A stretch of 64,000 nt of DNA from Dokdonia pacifica (GTDB lineage Bacteria; Bacteroidota; Bacteroidia; Flavobacteriales; Flavobacteriaceae), in contig NZ_FZNY01000002.1 in the NCBI RefSeq assembly GCF_900188275.1, positions 496,001 through 560,000 on the forward strand, written 5' to 3'. Positions within the stretch are counted from its first letter, which is position 1, and each line of letters begins with the position of its first letter. The position numbers and the translations under genes were made by a program. Positions 45,342 to 54,359 of the stretch are shown piece by piece. The notes under the pieces are model-generated. The model was given only the letters and a program-made list of their open reading frames with translations, was not told the DNA's origin and did not search any database.

Positions 45342-46091
45342 TTACCGAAGTGTTCGCATGCGCTTCACAATATCTTTATAGGTGTCGCTAAGGGTAACCT
45401 TATGATTTCCAGACAGTATAATAAGATTATCTGCTAAGATGATCTCTTCAATTTTTTCAAGATTGGCTATATAATTTCTATGTGTACGACAGAAGATATT
45501 ATTATCTAATAACTTTAGAATTTTTGTGAGTGAGATCAAAATCACAAACTTTTCTTTTTCGGTGATAATATTACAGTACTTCTCCTCTACTTCTATATAA
45601 ATGATATCTGTAATACGTACTTTTTTTAAGGATTTCCCTTTCTTAATAAACAAGTACTCATCACTAATCACCGTATCCTCTTCATCTCCTAAAAACACAT
45701 CCTGTTGCGCATAAAACTTCTCTACCGCCATTTCTATAGCATAGAGTAACTCTAGCTCATTAAAAGGCTTCATTAAGTAACTAAAAGGCTGTGTAAGCTT
45801 TGCTCTCTGGAATATCTGACGATCTGTAGAACTTGTCAAAAACACAAAAGGTTTAGAGGCATTAGGCACTGCATTAATGGTTTCGGCAAAAGCAATTCCA
45901 TCGGGCACACCATTCAAGAAAATATCAATAATAACAATATCAATTTTTTTAGAACTATAAAATAGAGATAACGCTTCTTTTAGTGTTGTCGCCACACCAA
46001 CAACCGTAAAGTTATTTTCTTCAAGAGTCTTTACAAGCCTATCACTCTGAGCAGGAGTATCTTCTATGATAAGTACATTGATATTATCCAT
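45342..46091 (-). CDS. LytTR-family response regulator
   Basis: A 249-residue regulator. The receiver domain has acidic residues EDT near position 10, phospho-acceptor Asp56 (IVIIDIFLNG) and Lys in YLMKPFNELEL. The C-terminal LytTR DNA-binding domain (about 140-245) shows FIKKGKSLKKVRITDIIYIE, then the FCRTHRNYIANLEKI segment. ATG 46091 is preferred over 46118 because it starts the receiver domain directly (MDNINVLIIEDTP). It overlaps the 3' end of the histidine kinase by 8 bp, so the pair is translationally coupled. Targets unknown; the nearby small paralogous genes are candidates. Confidence 0.93.
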   Translation of the reverse strand: MDNINVLIIEDTPAQSDRLVKTLEENNFTVVGVATTLKEALSLFYSSKKIDIVIIDIFLNGVPDGIAFAETINAVPNASKPFVFLTSSTDRQIFQRAKLTQPFSYLMKPFNELELLYAIEMAVEKFYAQQDVFLGDEEDTVISDEYLFIKKGKSLKKVRITDIIYIEVEEKYCNIITEKEKFVILISLTKILKLLDNNIFCRTHRNYIANLEKIEEIILADNLIILSGNHKVTLSDTYKDIVKRMRTLR

Positions 46092-47823
46092 TAGGAGGAA
46101 TTTTAGATAAAGATACAATCATTTTTGTACCTTTTCCTAACGTACTTTCTATAAAGAAATTTCCATTATTTTTTTTGATCATTGACTTGCATAATTGCAT
46201 TCCTAAACCAGAACCTATAATATCTTTATTTTCCTTTTCTGAAGTCACAATAGTTTCCTGTAAAAGGTTTTGTCTTGTGGCCTCACTCATACCTATCCCC
46301 GTATCTTCTATCACTAAATCACAAAACCCCTCATGGGTATGTTGTGTATATATTTTGATAGAATCTTCAGGTTTTGAAAACTTAATCGCATTATCTATGA
46401 TGTTTCTTAAGATAATTTTTAATGATTCCTGATCTGCAAATACTTTGTCTTTTTTAGGAATCGTATTTTCAAACTGAATATTCTTTTCTGACAACAAGGC
46501 TTTATAATTATGAGCTACATGCTCTACAATAAAAAACAAGCGTAATTCTGCAATTTCAAAAAACGATTGTTTGGTTTGCAATAAAGCCCAGTTTAATAGA
46601 TTGTCTAATAAGTTATAAGCCCCATTTACAATAGCACTATTAGAATGTAATAATGTATTTACTTTTTCTAAGTTTTTAGCTTCTAGGTTATCTACAAGAT
46701 CTGAATTACTCATTTTTAATGCATTTACAGAAGAACGCAAATCATGACTTACAATAGAAAATAGCTTGTCTTTGGTAGCATTGAGTTCGTCAAGGTTTTC
46801 TTTTTGCTCACTAATAATCTTGTTGGTTTTTACCTTCTCTCTGTAGAAATAAACTCCAGTTCCTAATAATAAAAGCAAGATAATAGAAGAGTACATCAAC
46901 CCATCCTTTTGTGCTTCTTTTACCTTATTTTCAGCTTCTAGCAGACTTACTTCCTGTTGCTTTTGCTCTACCGCAATACGTTTTTCAAGCTGTAAAACTC
47001 TAGCTACTTCATTTTGATCATGTAATGAATCCTTCCATTGATTATGCTCTTCAATATATTGATAGGCTTTTTCGGGTTGATTTAAATACTTTGCTATCTC
47101 ATACATATTATGAGTAGTCCCAATTTTCACATCATAATCATCGATATACCTAGAGAACTCATAAGCCTTGCTATAATTTTTTATTGCCAGACCTGTAGAG
47201 TCTAAATAATCATAATTAATCGCTAAATTCCCATATGCAATAACTAAAGCAATGGTATCTCTTTTCTCTTCTAAATATGCTAAGTTTTTTTGTATATAAT
47301 TATGCGCATCATGATATCTATCAAGTAGCATATAGGAAGTGCCTATATTTCCTTCTATACTATTCCTATTGATACCTAAAAGCTCTTCATTGGTAATTTC
47401 TTCGATAGGCAATAAGTAATCTAAAGCCTTCGTATAATCTTCTTGCTCTATCGCAATGGCTCCTAAAAAAATCTTTGTATGAAGGTAATAATCAAAATCT
47501 TCAGAAATGTTTAAAAACTCATTTTTCGATTCATTAAATACTCTCTTTTTATAAAAACTATACCCTCGTAAAAAATGTGTGAAATTATCTAATTGAATAT
47601 TTTTAGATGTTAAACTTAATTGTTTACTCGTATATAATAAGGTAGAATCCCATTCTCTTCTTAAGAAAAAAGATTGTGCTTTTTTAAAATTAAGCTCACT
47701 AGTATATGGCTCTGATTTTTGTTTGATTATTTTTTCAAAGTCGCTGTATTCCTTTTTCTCCTGAGAAAATAATAGCAAAGGAAAAAAATAAAGTATGCAA
47801 AAAATTAGTATTTTATATTTCAT
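46084..47823 (-). CDS. TPR-containing sensor histidine kinase
   Basis: A 579-residue kinase. The signal peptide (MKYKILIFCILYFFPLLLFS) leads to a periplasmic TPR-rich sensor (about 25-280) and a coiled coil (280-308). One membrane span follows at about 310-327. The HisKA domain has phospho-accepting His360 in LFSIVSHDLRSSVNALK. The HATPase domain shows RNIIDNAIKFS, EDTGIGMS and GSGLGMQLCKSMI. It is partnered with the overlapping LytTR regulator. The architecture is similar to that of the 10137 kinase but of the classical HisKA type, not HisKA_3. Confidence 0.93.
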   Translation of the reverse strand: MKYKILIFCILYFFPLLLFSQEKKEYSDFEKIIKQKSEPYTSELNFKKAQSFFLRREWDSTLLYTSKQLSLTSKNIQLDNFTHFLRGYSFYKKRVFNESKNEFLNISEDFDYYLHTKIFLGAIAIEQEDYTKALDYLLPIEEITNEELLGINRNSIEGNIGTSYMLLDRYHDAHNYIQKNLAYLEEKRDTIALVIAYGNLAINYDYLDSTGLAIKNYSKAYEFSRYIDDYDVKIGTTHNMYEIAKYLNQPEKAYQYIEEHNQWKDSLHDQNEVARVLQLEKRIAVEQKQQEVSLLEAENKVKEAQKDGLMYSSIILLLLLGTGVYFYREKVKTNKIISEQKENLDELNATKDKLFSIVSHDLRSSVNALKMSNSDLVDNLEAKNLEKVNTLLHSNSAIVNGAYNLLDNLLNWALLQTKQSFFEIAELRLFFIVEHVAHNYKALLSEKNIQFENTIPKKDKVFADQESLKIILRNIIDNAIKFSKPEDSIKIYTQHTHEGFCDLVIEDTGIGMSEATRQNLLQETIVTSEKENKDIIGSGLGMQLCKSMIKKNNGNFFIESTLGKGTKMIVSLSKIPPNG

Positions 47824-47865
47824 AAAATAATTTTAGTAACAATGTAACTAAAATATAGGACACAA

Positions 47866-47896
47866 AAAAAGTAGAGAATATTCATCTCTACTTTTT
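47866..47896 (-). terminator. Terminator for the 47919 gene
   Basis: Twelve-base arms (AAAAAGTAGAGA and complement) around a 7-nt loop, with T tracts on either strand. It lies between the 47919 gene and the kinase gene, so the kinase pair needs its own promoter. Confidence 0.85.
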
Positions 47897-47918
47897 AAAT
47901 TATAAAATATTAATATGT

Positions 47919-48359
47919 CTATGCAGGTGGTTGAACCGTTGCTTTTTTCCCTGAAGACGTAATTGGATCTATATCCATCAAATATATCGTCACTTCATCA
48001 TTCACTTGTAATGATGTACAGCTATATTCTGCGATAATCGTATATTCATATACATAGTCAGGGGTTTCTTCTGGATAATCATATTCTAAGCAAAACTTTG
48101 TATTTGCAGCATTCACCATAAAATTAAGAGCAGGATTCTTTTTAGCGTTTATATAGTTAGCATCTATATATACATTAAATCTAAATTTTATGATTGGAAA
48201 ATTAGCATCTTTCGTGACAGATACATTAAAAGGATTCGGTAGAAATGTACTCGTCACTTTATTAGCTCCTAATGAGCTATTTAGTACTTTATCACCTTGA
48301 ATAGCTTTAGAGGCAATTTTTGTTGTAAAATCAGATTGTACAATTGTTTGTGTGTTCAT
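47919..48359 (-). CDS. Small hypothetical protein, tandem paralogue A
   Basis: A 146-residue protein without a signal peptide or membrane span. It is predicted to be beta-rich: IIKFRFNVYIDANYINAKKN, FCLEYDYPEETPDYVYEYTI and EVTIYLMDIDPITSSGKKAT. The first residues (MNTQTIVQSDFTTKI) and the last (ITSSGKKATVQPPA) match the gene at 48439, so the two are a tandem duplication. Unlike its paralogue it carries a short Lys/Asn insertion (YINAKKNPAL). It has its own terminator. Function unknown; the conserved C-terminal tail might be a binding or processing signal. Confidence 0.78.
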   Translation of the reverse strand: MNTQTIVQSDFTTKIASKAIQGDKVLNSSLGANKVTSTFLPNPFNVSVTKDANFPIIKFRFNVYIDANYINAKKNPALNFMVNAANTKFCLEYDYPEETPDYVYEYTIIAEYSCTSLQVNDEVTIYLMDIDPITSSGKKATVQPPA

Positions 48360-48438
48360 AGTAATTAGATTTTAGGTTAATTATTAATAAGTAGGCTTAT
48401 GTAATGTATTTAATAAAATATATAGGGATTAATGTTTA

Positions 48439-48864
48439 TTACGCAGGAGGCTGCACAGTAGCTTTCTTTCCAGAAGAGGTAATCGGATCGGTATCCATAA
48501 GATAAAGTGTAATTTCAGCACCATCTTGTAAAGATGAACTTACAGAATTAGCTGTAATAGTATATTCATAGACATACTCAGGTGTTTCTTCTGGATGATC
48601 ATACTCTAAACAAAATGCGGTTCCTGCATTATTAGACATGAATTTTAAAGCAGATGTATTATTGGCATCAATATATACTTTAAAGCTAAAGTTTATAGTA
48701 GGCGTTGAGTTTTTTATTACCGAAATATCAAAAGGGTTTGGTAAAAACTCATTGGTCACTTTATTAGGGCCTAGAGAACTATTAGAAATTTTAGCTCCTT
48801 TTGTCGGTACCATACTACTGATTTTAATTGGGAAATCTGATTGCGAAATGGTTTGTGTGTTCAT
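48439..48864 (-). CDS. Small hypothetical protein, tandem paralogue B
   Basis: A 141-residue paralogue of the 47919 product. It shares MNTQTI.QSDF, NSSLG.NKVT, FLPNPF, FCLEYD.PEETP.YVYEYTI and the identical tail ITSSGKKATVQPPA. The middle differs, as expected for diverging duplicates. The 40-50 bp upstream of both genes are also similar (TTAG-TTT-GGTTA..., TAAGTAG), so the duplication included the promoter. It has no signal peptide or known motif. A 79-bp gap separates it from paralogue A, with no clear terminator. Confidence 0.78.
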   Translation of the reverse strand: MNTQTISQSDFPIKISSMVPTKGAKISNSSLGPNKVTNEFLPNPFDISVIKNSTPTINFSFKVYIDANNTSALKFMSNNAGTAFCLEYDHPEETPEYVYEYTITANSVSSSLQDGAEITLYLMDTDPITSSGKKATVQPPA

Positions 48865-49200
48865 AATACATTAGTTTTGGGTTATTAATTGTATAAGTAG
48901 CTTTTCACAAATAAAGAATAAAGAATTCGAATATTTGAAAAAAAATGGCATGAAATACATAATTATAGGCATGAAAGTACTAAAAACATGGTATAAGATC
49001 TATATTTTGAAGAAAAAACTTACAAAATCTAACTTCTTCACACTGAAAGGATAAGCTCTAAAATGACATAATTTGTTAAATTTCCTATTATCCTACCCTA
49101 CTCTTGTTTTCAAGTAGAAAAGAACATTCTTTTTCCTCATTCAAGCCGTATCCCTTTGATAGAAAGGGTTTATAGTACGCAACGTTACGTTTCTTAAGAT
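48865..49200. other. 336-bp intergenic region
   Basis: The first 45 bp are the shared upstream region of the paralogue genes. A weak hairpin CCCTTT-GATAG-AAAGGG lies at 49152-49168 without a T tract. I see no convincing gene or promoter in the rest, which is AT-rich. Confidence 0.5.
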
Positions 49201-49665
49201 CTATGAAGCAATGAAGTCGAGTTGCTTCCCTTCTTTTTGGGCCTTTGCGTCCATAGCTGTACCCACAGCAATACCAATACCAATACCCATCCCGATAGGA
49301 ATTCCAATGGCTAAGAATGCCATATTATCTAACGCTACACCAAAGGCTACCCCAAAAGAAACACCAAAAGCAGACATTCCAACGGCCATCCACATATTGC
49401 GATAATAGCCTTTGGTAACCAATTTTAGTTTTTGTTGAAGTAAAGTCAATATTTTAAACTGTCGTTTGCGAAGTTCTTTGGTGAGTATATTTTGAGAGGT
49501 GATCCCATTTAGATGCACGATGTGCTCATTGATTGCCGTAATAACTTCTTCGGTAAGTTCTCTTTCTCGTAGTTCACTTAACAAACTTTGAAAGGTTGTT
49601 ACCTTCTTTTTAAGCTTGTCATCATCAGTTGGCGATACAGCAATATTGAGTTGAGCGATTTCCAT
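49201..49665 (-). CDS. Hypothetical membrane protein with Gly-rich spans
   Basis: A 154-residue protein. The first 85 residues are charged and helical. The C-terminal third has two Gly-rich hydrophobic segments (WMAVGMSAFGVSFGVAFGVA and FLAIGIPIGMGIGIGIAVGT), probably two closely packed spans of the glycine-zipper sort. It ends with a charged tail, AKAQKEGKQLDFIAS. I do not recognise the family. It is a single gene; about 264 bp separate it from the divergent peptidase operon. No promoter was identified. Confidence 0.7.
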   Translation of the reverse strand: MEIAQLNIAVSPTDDDKLKKKVTTFQSLLSELRERELTEEVITAINEHIVHLNGITSQNILTKELRKRQFKILTLLQQKLKLVTKGYYRNMWMAVGMSAFGVSFGVAFGVALDNMAFLAIGIPIGMGIGIGIAVGTAMDAKAQKEGKQLDFIAS

Positions 49666-49749
49666 GGGTGTAATTTTATAAACGTTACTACAAGATAAGT
49701 AGTTATTTGTAAAAGGATGTTACAGGTTATTTTCTTATTCTTTTTATAT

Positions 49750-49763
49750 GCTTTCGCGAAAGC
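49750..49763. repeat. Palindrome GCTTTCGCGAAAGC
   Basis: A perfect intergenic copy between the divergent genes at 49665 and 49957. A separate GC hairpin (GATCCCGC/GCGGGATTA type) follows at about 49864-49886. Confidence 0.75.
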
Positions 49764-49956
49764 GAACCCCCAAAATGTTAATCCCTCTTAAAAATTCCTT
49801 AATGCTTCTTAAAAATTTCTCATTAAATAGTACTTTGAGCAACATAAAGGAAATGAAACCTAGATCCCGCTGAAAAAGCGGGATTAGCTCAACTTACAAT
49901 TTTGAATTCACCCTTCGGGTTTTTCTAAATTGAGTTTCACTAATAAACCAACACTA

Positions 49957-51570
49957 ATGAATTACAAATCACTATTCTCACTCCTTGTGGTATGCGCGAT
50001 GTGCTTTACAACCCTAGCACAAACCGACTATCGCAATGAGCAGCAAGTCAATGCTGCACTTAACAGTATCGCCTCTAAAGGCGGTGCAAAAGCGACACTC
50101 ACTTCCCTTACCAAAACCAATGGCGGAAAAGATATCTGGATGCTCACACTCTCTGACGGCTCTCCAGAAAGTCATCCCGGTATTGCTATTATGGGCGGTG
50201 TACAAGGAGATCACCTATTAGGAACTGAGCTCGCTCTTAATATGGCAGAAAGCATCGTTACCAACCATCCTGAGGTGCTTAAAAAGACCACCTTTTATAT
50301 TTTCCCGAATCTAAGTCCAGATGCGACAGCACAGTATTTTGCAACCACCAAATTTGCGAGACAAGGCAATGCAACTCAAACAGATGATGATCGCGATGGA
50401 AAATTAGATGAAGATGCCTTTGAAGATCTCAATCGCGACGGACTCATTACCATGATGCGTGTAGAAGATCCAACGGGAGATTATCGACTATTAGAAGAAG
50501 ATAATCGTATTCTGGTCAAAGCAGATCCAAATAAAGGAGAACGCGGTACCTATAAAATCTATACCGAAGGACTTGATAATGATAAGGATGGTGTCTTTAA
50601 TGAAGACGGTCTTGGGGGTGTATACTTCAATAAGAACTTTACCTTTAATTTTCCATATTTCACCAAAGGATCGGGAGAACATCCTATCTCTCAAGTAGAG
50701 CACCGTGCCCTACTTGACTTCTTATACACCCAATGGAATCTATATGCGATTCTTACGTTTAGTGATGCCAATAACCTTTCGACGCCACTGAAATACAATA
50801 AAGGAGGTGCTTCTAAAAGAGTGGTGACCAGTATTCTAAAAAACGATGAGGCGATTAACAAAATGCTTTCTGAGGCGTATAATAAACTGGTTCCTAAAGA
50901 AAATGCACCCAATGGTGCTGCACAAGGCGGCAGTGCTTTTGAGTGGAGTTACTTCCACTTTGGAAGACTAGCCATGAGTACACCAGGATGGTGGCCGAAA
51001 AAGTTTGAAGGTGACTCGGTAAACAAAGCACCTAAAAATGAGAAAGCCAACTTCCTTGCCTATGCAGAAGCAGAAGGGATACAAAATGCGTTTATTCCGT
51101 GGCAAGAAGTACAACATCCAGATTTCCCAAATCACAAAGTAGAAGTGGGCGGAATGCATCCTTTTGTCATGAAAAACCCTCCGTATGCTATGGTAGATAG
51201 TATTTCTAAGAAGCATACTGATTTTATATTGAAAGTTGCTGAGATGCAACCTGAGCTACAATTGGTGAACTTACAACAAGAAAGTGTAGGTAACAATCTC
51301 ACTAGAATCACAGTAGATTTACACAATAATGGTCTCTTACCTACGCATACAGAAATGGGTGATAAATCCCGATGGCTTCGTAAGATAAATGTGTATCTAA
51401 AAACTTCCGGTAAGCAACAGCTTATTTCTGGAAAGTCACGACAGGTTATTGAAAAACTAGATGGAGATGGTACACTCACCATGAGTTGGCTCATCCAAGG
51501 TTCAGGAAGTGTCACTCTTGAAGCTACGGTTCCGCAAGCAGGAACTGCCACAAAAACTATCAACTTATAA
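49957..51570 (+). CDS. Secreted M14-family pseudopeptidase
   Basis: A 537-residue protein with a signal peptide (MNYKSLFSLLVVCAMCFTTLAQ); ATG 49957 fits it better than 49930. It aligns along its length with the active-type M14 carboxypeptidase encoded next, but the key residues are changed. The zinc motif HSNE is QGDH here (Gln83 and His86), the second zinc His is Ser269 (LTFSDANN against QSFHNSGG), and the catalytic Glu falls on Pro. Three calcium-type loops (DDDRDGKLDED, DLNRDG, DNDKDGVFNED) are kept. The fold is probably intact but the enzyme inactive, perhaps binding peptide or assisting its partner. It lies 9 bp before the active gene. Confidence 0.85.
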   Translation: MNYKSLFSLLVVCAMCFTTLAQTDYRNEQQVNAALNSIASKGGAKATLTSLTKTNGGKDIWMLTLSDGSPESHPGIAIMGGVQGDHLLGTELALNMAESIVTNHPEVLKKTTFYIFPNLSPDATAQYFATTKFARQGNATQTDDDRDGKLDEDAFEDLNRDGLITMMRVEDPTGDYRLLEEDNRILVKADPNKGERGTYKIYTEGLDNDKDGVFNEDGLGGVYFNKNFTFNFPYFTKGSGEHPISQVEHRALLDFLYTQWNLYAILTFSDANNLSTPLKYNKGGASKRVVTSILKNDEAINKMLSEAYNKLVPKENAPNGAAQGGSAFEWSYFHFGRLAMSTPGWWPKKFEGDSVNKAPKNEKANFLAYAEAEGIQNAFIPWQEVQHPDFPNHKVEVGGMHPFVMKNPPYAMVDSISKKHTDFILKVAEMQPELQLVNLQQESVGNNLTRITVDLHNNGLLPTHTEMGDKSRWLRKINVYLKTSGKQQLISGKSRQVIEKLDGDGTLTMSWLIQGSGSVTLEATVPQAGTATKTINL

Positions 51571-51579
51571 ACCAATCAG

Positions 51580-53313
51580 ATGAAAAAATATATACTTACA
51601 ATCGCATGTGTTCTGATGGTATCCGCTTTCGCGAAAGCGCAATCAGCACAAGACATATTTCAAGCCGTAGGGACGCCTTCTAACCCAAAAGTGAAAATTT
51701 CTTTTAACCAATATTACACCTCGGAAGGATTGGCTGCCTTAGGCAAAAAAATAACCGATGCGCATCCAAATTTGGTAAAGCGTATGTCTATTGGAAAATC
51801 GACACAGGGACGAGATATTTGGATGCTAGCCATTACCGATTACAGTACGGGAGACGCCGATCGCAAACCTGGTTTTTATCTAGATGGTAATATTCACTCC
51901 AATGAGATTCAAGGAGGTGAAATCAGTACATATACCGCTTGGTACTTGACGGAGAGCTTCGGAAAAGTACCGTATATCACCGAGATGTTGAAAGATCGTG
52001 TGTTTTATATTGTTGCTACTATCAATCCTGATGCACGGAATAACTATATGAAAGAAGCCAATACGAGAAATACACCAAGAGCAGGGATGATTCCGCTAGA
52101 TGATGATAGTGATGGGCTTTTTGATGAAGATGGATTTGATGATCTAGATGGTGATGGGTCTATTACACAAATGCGTCGTAAGAGCACTACGGGTGATTTT
52201 ATTTTAGATCCTAGAGATCCTAGAAAGATGATTCGTATCAGTCCAGATGATGTCGTGACTGGGCAACGTTATGAAATGCTAGGTGGTGAAGGAATTGATA
52301 ATGATAATGACGGACGTATTAATGAAGATATTCCCGGATATTATGATCCGAATCGTGATTGGGGTTGGAAATGGCAACCGGATTATGTACAGCGTGGAGC
52401 GTATAAATATCCGTTCTCTGCTCCAGAAACTAGAGCCGTAGCCGATTTTGTAAAAAAGCATCCAAACATTGCTGGTGCTCAGAGTTTTCATAATAGTGGC
52501 GGTATGATTTTAAGAGGGCCTGGTGCCGAAGAAGATCTTGCTACGTATAATCGTGCAGATATTGCTATTTATGATGCGATTGGTAAAAAAGGAGAAGAGT
52601 TATTGCCAGGCTATAACTATCTGACCGTATATAAAGATTTGTATTCTGTATTTGGCGGAGAGCTAGATTGGTTTTATGGTGGTCGCGGGATTTATACGTT
52701 TACCAATGAAATCTTTACAGGTTTTGCGTATTATAAAAATAAAGATGGTGGTTTTGATCAAATCTATGCTGCCGATAAAGATTTATTATTAGGTGATGGA
52801 TTTACACCGTATAAAGAATACAATCACCCAACCTATGGACTCGTAGAAATAGGTGGTTTTAAAAAGAATACAGGACGTGCAACGCCCGGATTTATGCTAG
52901 AGGAAGAGGCGCATCGTAATATGGTATTTGTTTTCTATCATGCATTTCATATGCCACATTTGTCTATCGGTGATGTTTCTGTAAAGTCATTACCAAATGG
53001 CTTAAAAGAAGTAACGGCTACGATCGTAAATGATCGTTTGATGCCTACCCACGCAAGTCAGGATTTAAAATACAACATTGAGCGCCCTGATTACATTTCC
53101 TTGTCTGGTGCAAAAGTATTGGCAGGTATGATTGTACAAGATGCCGATTTTAATGTAACCACAGAGCAAAAAAATACACCAGAAACCATTCGTGTAGCCA
53201 ATATTCCGGGTAATAGCACCGTGATGGTACGTTGGATTGTAAAAGGTGGAAATAACCTCACTATTAAAGTAGATAGCGCCAAAGGTGGTGTTGTAGAGCA
53301 GCGCGTGAAGTAG
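51580..53313 (+). CDS. Secreted M14-family zinc carboxypeptidase
   Basis: A 577-residue secreted peptidase. The signal peptide is MKKYILTIACVLMVSAFAKA, cleaved near QSAQ; its last part is encoded by a perfect 16-bp palindrome (51624-51639). The zinc motif is HSNE (His106, Glu109), the third ligand His304 (AQSFHNSGG) and the catalytic Glu377 (YTFTNEIFTG), all intact. Acidic DxDxDG loops (DDDSDGLFDED, DLDGDG, DNDNDGRINED) insert in the catalytic domain and probably bind calcium. A C-terminal beta domain (about 450-577) follows. It is cotranscribed with the inactive paralogue upstream. Probable role: removal of C-terminal residues from external peptides. Confidence 0.92.
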   Translation: MKKYILTIACVLMVSAFAKAQSAQDIFQAVGTPSNPKVKISFNQYYTSEGLAALGKKITDAHPNLVKRMSIGKSTQGRDIWMLAITDYSTGDADRKPGFYLDGNIHSNEIQGGEISTYTAWYLTESFGKVPYITEMLKDRVFYIVATINPDARNNYMKEANTRNTPRAGMIPLDDDSDGLFDEDGFDDLDGDGSITQMRRKSTTGDFILDPRDPRKMIRISPDDVVTGQRYEMLGGEGIDNDNDGRINEDIPGYYDPNRDWGWKWQPDYVQRGAYKYPFSAPETRAVADFVKKHPNIAGAQSFHNSGGMILRGPGAEEDLATYNRADIAIYDAIGKKGEELLPGYNYLTVYKDLYSVFGGELDWFYGGRGIYTFTNEIFTGFAYYKNKDGGFDQIYAADKDLLLGDGFTPYKEYNHPTYGLVEIGGFKKNTGRATPGFMLEEEAHRNMVFVFYHAFHMPHLSIGDVSVKSLPNGLKEVTATIVNDRLMPTHASQDLKYNIERPDYISLSGAKVLAGMIVQDADFNVTTEQKNTPETIRVANIPGNSTVMVRWIVKGGNNLTIKVDSAKGGVVEQRVK

Positions 53314-53839
53314 CTTACTATGTCAAACTGAGCCTGTCGAAGTTTTTAATCTTTTGATGATTTATAGCCCTTCGACAGGCTCAGGGTGGCAATCTAATTA
53401 TTAACTTGATGAGATTCTGAAACAAGTTCAGAATGACGTACCTCATTGTCCGTTCGAGCGCAGTCGAGAACCCTCATTAAGAGCTAGTTTCTTAGTAAAC
53501 CTCTCGACTGCGCTCGAGGAGACATATGATCAATTATTTTAGAAGATTCAAAGCAGGTTGACCTAAGAAAATGTTACGTAAAAAATGAATTGAAGCGAAG
53601 GAATAAGCAAAAATCCTCGCAAGGAAGAAGCTTATAAGCAACTAAAATTGGATACATATTTGATCGTTCTTAAAAGCTCATACCCTTATTTTTGCGCCGT
53701 AGTGAAAGAAATTTTTAGTAAAAGTTTCTTACGTCTTGATTTTTTTGATTCGTTTTTTCATCAAGGAAAAAATGAATACCACAAATTAGAATGTAAATAC
53801 GTATGTAGCAAACCTCTTGACTGCGCTCGAGGAGACATT
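53314..53839. repeat. Cluster of interspersed inverted repeats (526 bp, no gene)
   Basis: CTGAGCCTGTCGAAG (53328-53342) pairs with its exact complement at 53370-53384. TCGAGCGCAGTCGAGA (53454-53469) pairs with its complement at 53502-53517. The 28 nt around the last arm recur with one mismatch just before 53839. These resemble REP-like elements common between genes in Flavobacteriia. The first pair may also act as a terminator. An open frame at 53648-53947 crosses the region but looks spurious. Confidence 0.7.
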
Positions 53840-54352
53840 CTATTTTATCTTCCGAAAAGTCATACTAATACGACCATCAGTTGCATCAGATTTAGGAATT
53901 GCATGTTTCCAGAGGTCTTGCAGTTCATTTGTCATATAAATAAATGAACCGGAAGGAAGTGCAAAATCTTTTGTGATGCTTTTATCTTCTATGTTTCGAA
54001 ATCGTAAAACCCGAGTAGCGCCTAAAGAAATAATACCAACACCCGTTCCTTCTTCTAAGATGTCTGTTTGATCAGAATGAAATCCCATACTCGATGTACC
54101 ATCGGAATAATAATTAAGTAAGCAGTTATTGGGTTTAAACTCCAATACATCTTCAATATCTAATGCAATACCATTTAATAAAGGCGTAAATGCTTGATGT
54201 ACATACTCCATTTGTGAGTAGTTATAAGCCTTCCCATAACTAGCTGTTTTTCGAGCAGACATACGCTCATCCCAAATCACTGTAGATTGCAATACCGCAA
54301 ACAATCGTGAAGGATCTTCAATAAAATTCTCTATGTAGGTAATCCCTTCCAT
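53840..54352 (-). CDS. AlkB-like 2-oxoglutarate/Fe(II) dioxygenase
   Basis: A 170-residue dioxygenase. The iron site is seen as His and Asp in MGFHSDQTD (about 92 and 94) and the second His in DLWKHAIP (about 148). The 2-oxoglutarate Arg lies in DGRISMTFRKI at the C-terminus, and LNYYSDGTSSMGFHSD is the substrate lid typical of the family. Likely role: direct reversal of alkylation damage in nucleic acids. The small size fits bacterial AlkB-like proteins of the AlkB2/3 type. It begins 7 bp after apt on the same strand and is probably its operon partner. Its stop abuts a repeat. Confidence 0.88.
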   Translation of the reverse strand: MEGITYIENFIEDPSRLFAVLQSTVIWDERMSARKTASYGKAYNYSQMEYVHQAFTPLLNGIALDIEDVLEFKPNNCLLNYYSDGTSSMGFHSDQTDILEEGTGVGIISLGATRVLRFRNIEDKSITKDFALPSGSFIYMTNELQDLWKHAIPKSDATDGRISMTFRKIK

Positions 54353-54359
54353 ACACCTA

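Noticed and set aside
49152-49168. Hairpin CCCTTT-GATAG-AAAGGG as a terminator for the 49201 gene
   Set aside because: There is no T tract on the minus strand and the stem is only 6 bp.
51132-51575. A 147-codon minus-strand open frame inside the M14-like gene
   Set aside because: It is fully antisense to a gene with a clear family match and signal peptide, and has no recognisable features.
53648-53947. A 99-codon plus-strand open frame
   Set aside because: It crosses repeat units and the 3' end of the AlkB-like gene on the other strand, its composition is unlike a protein (Cys/Phe-rich, no motif), and it starts at a TTG without promoter support.
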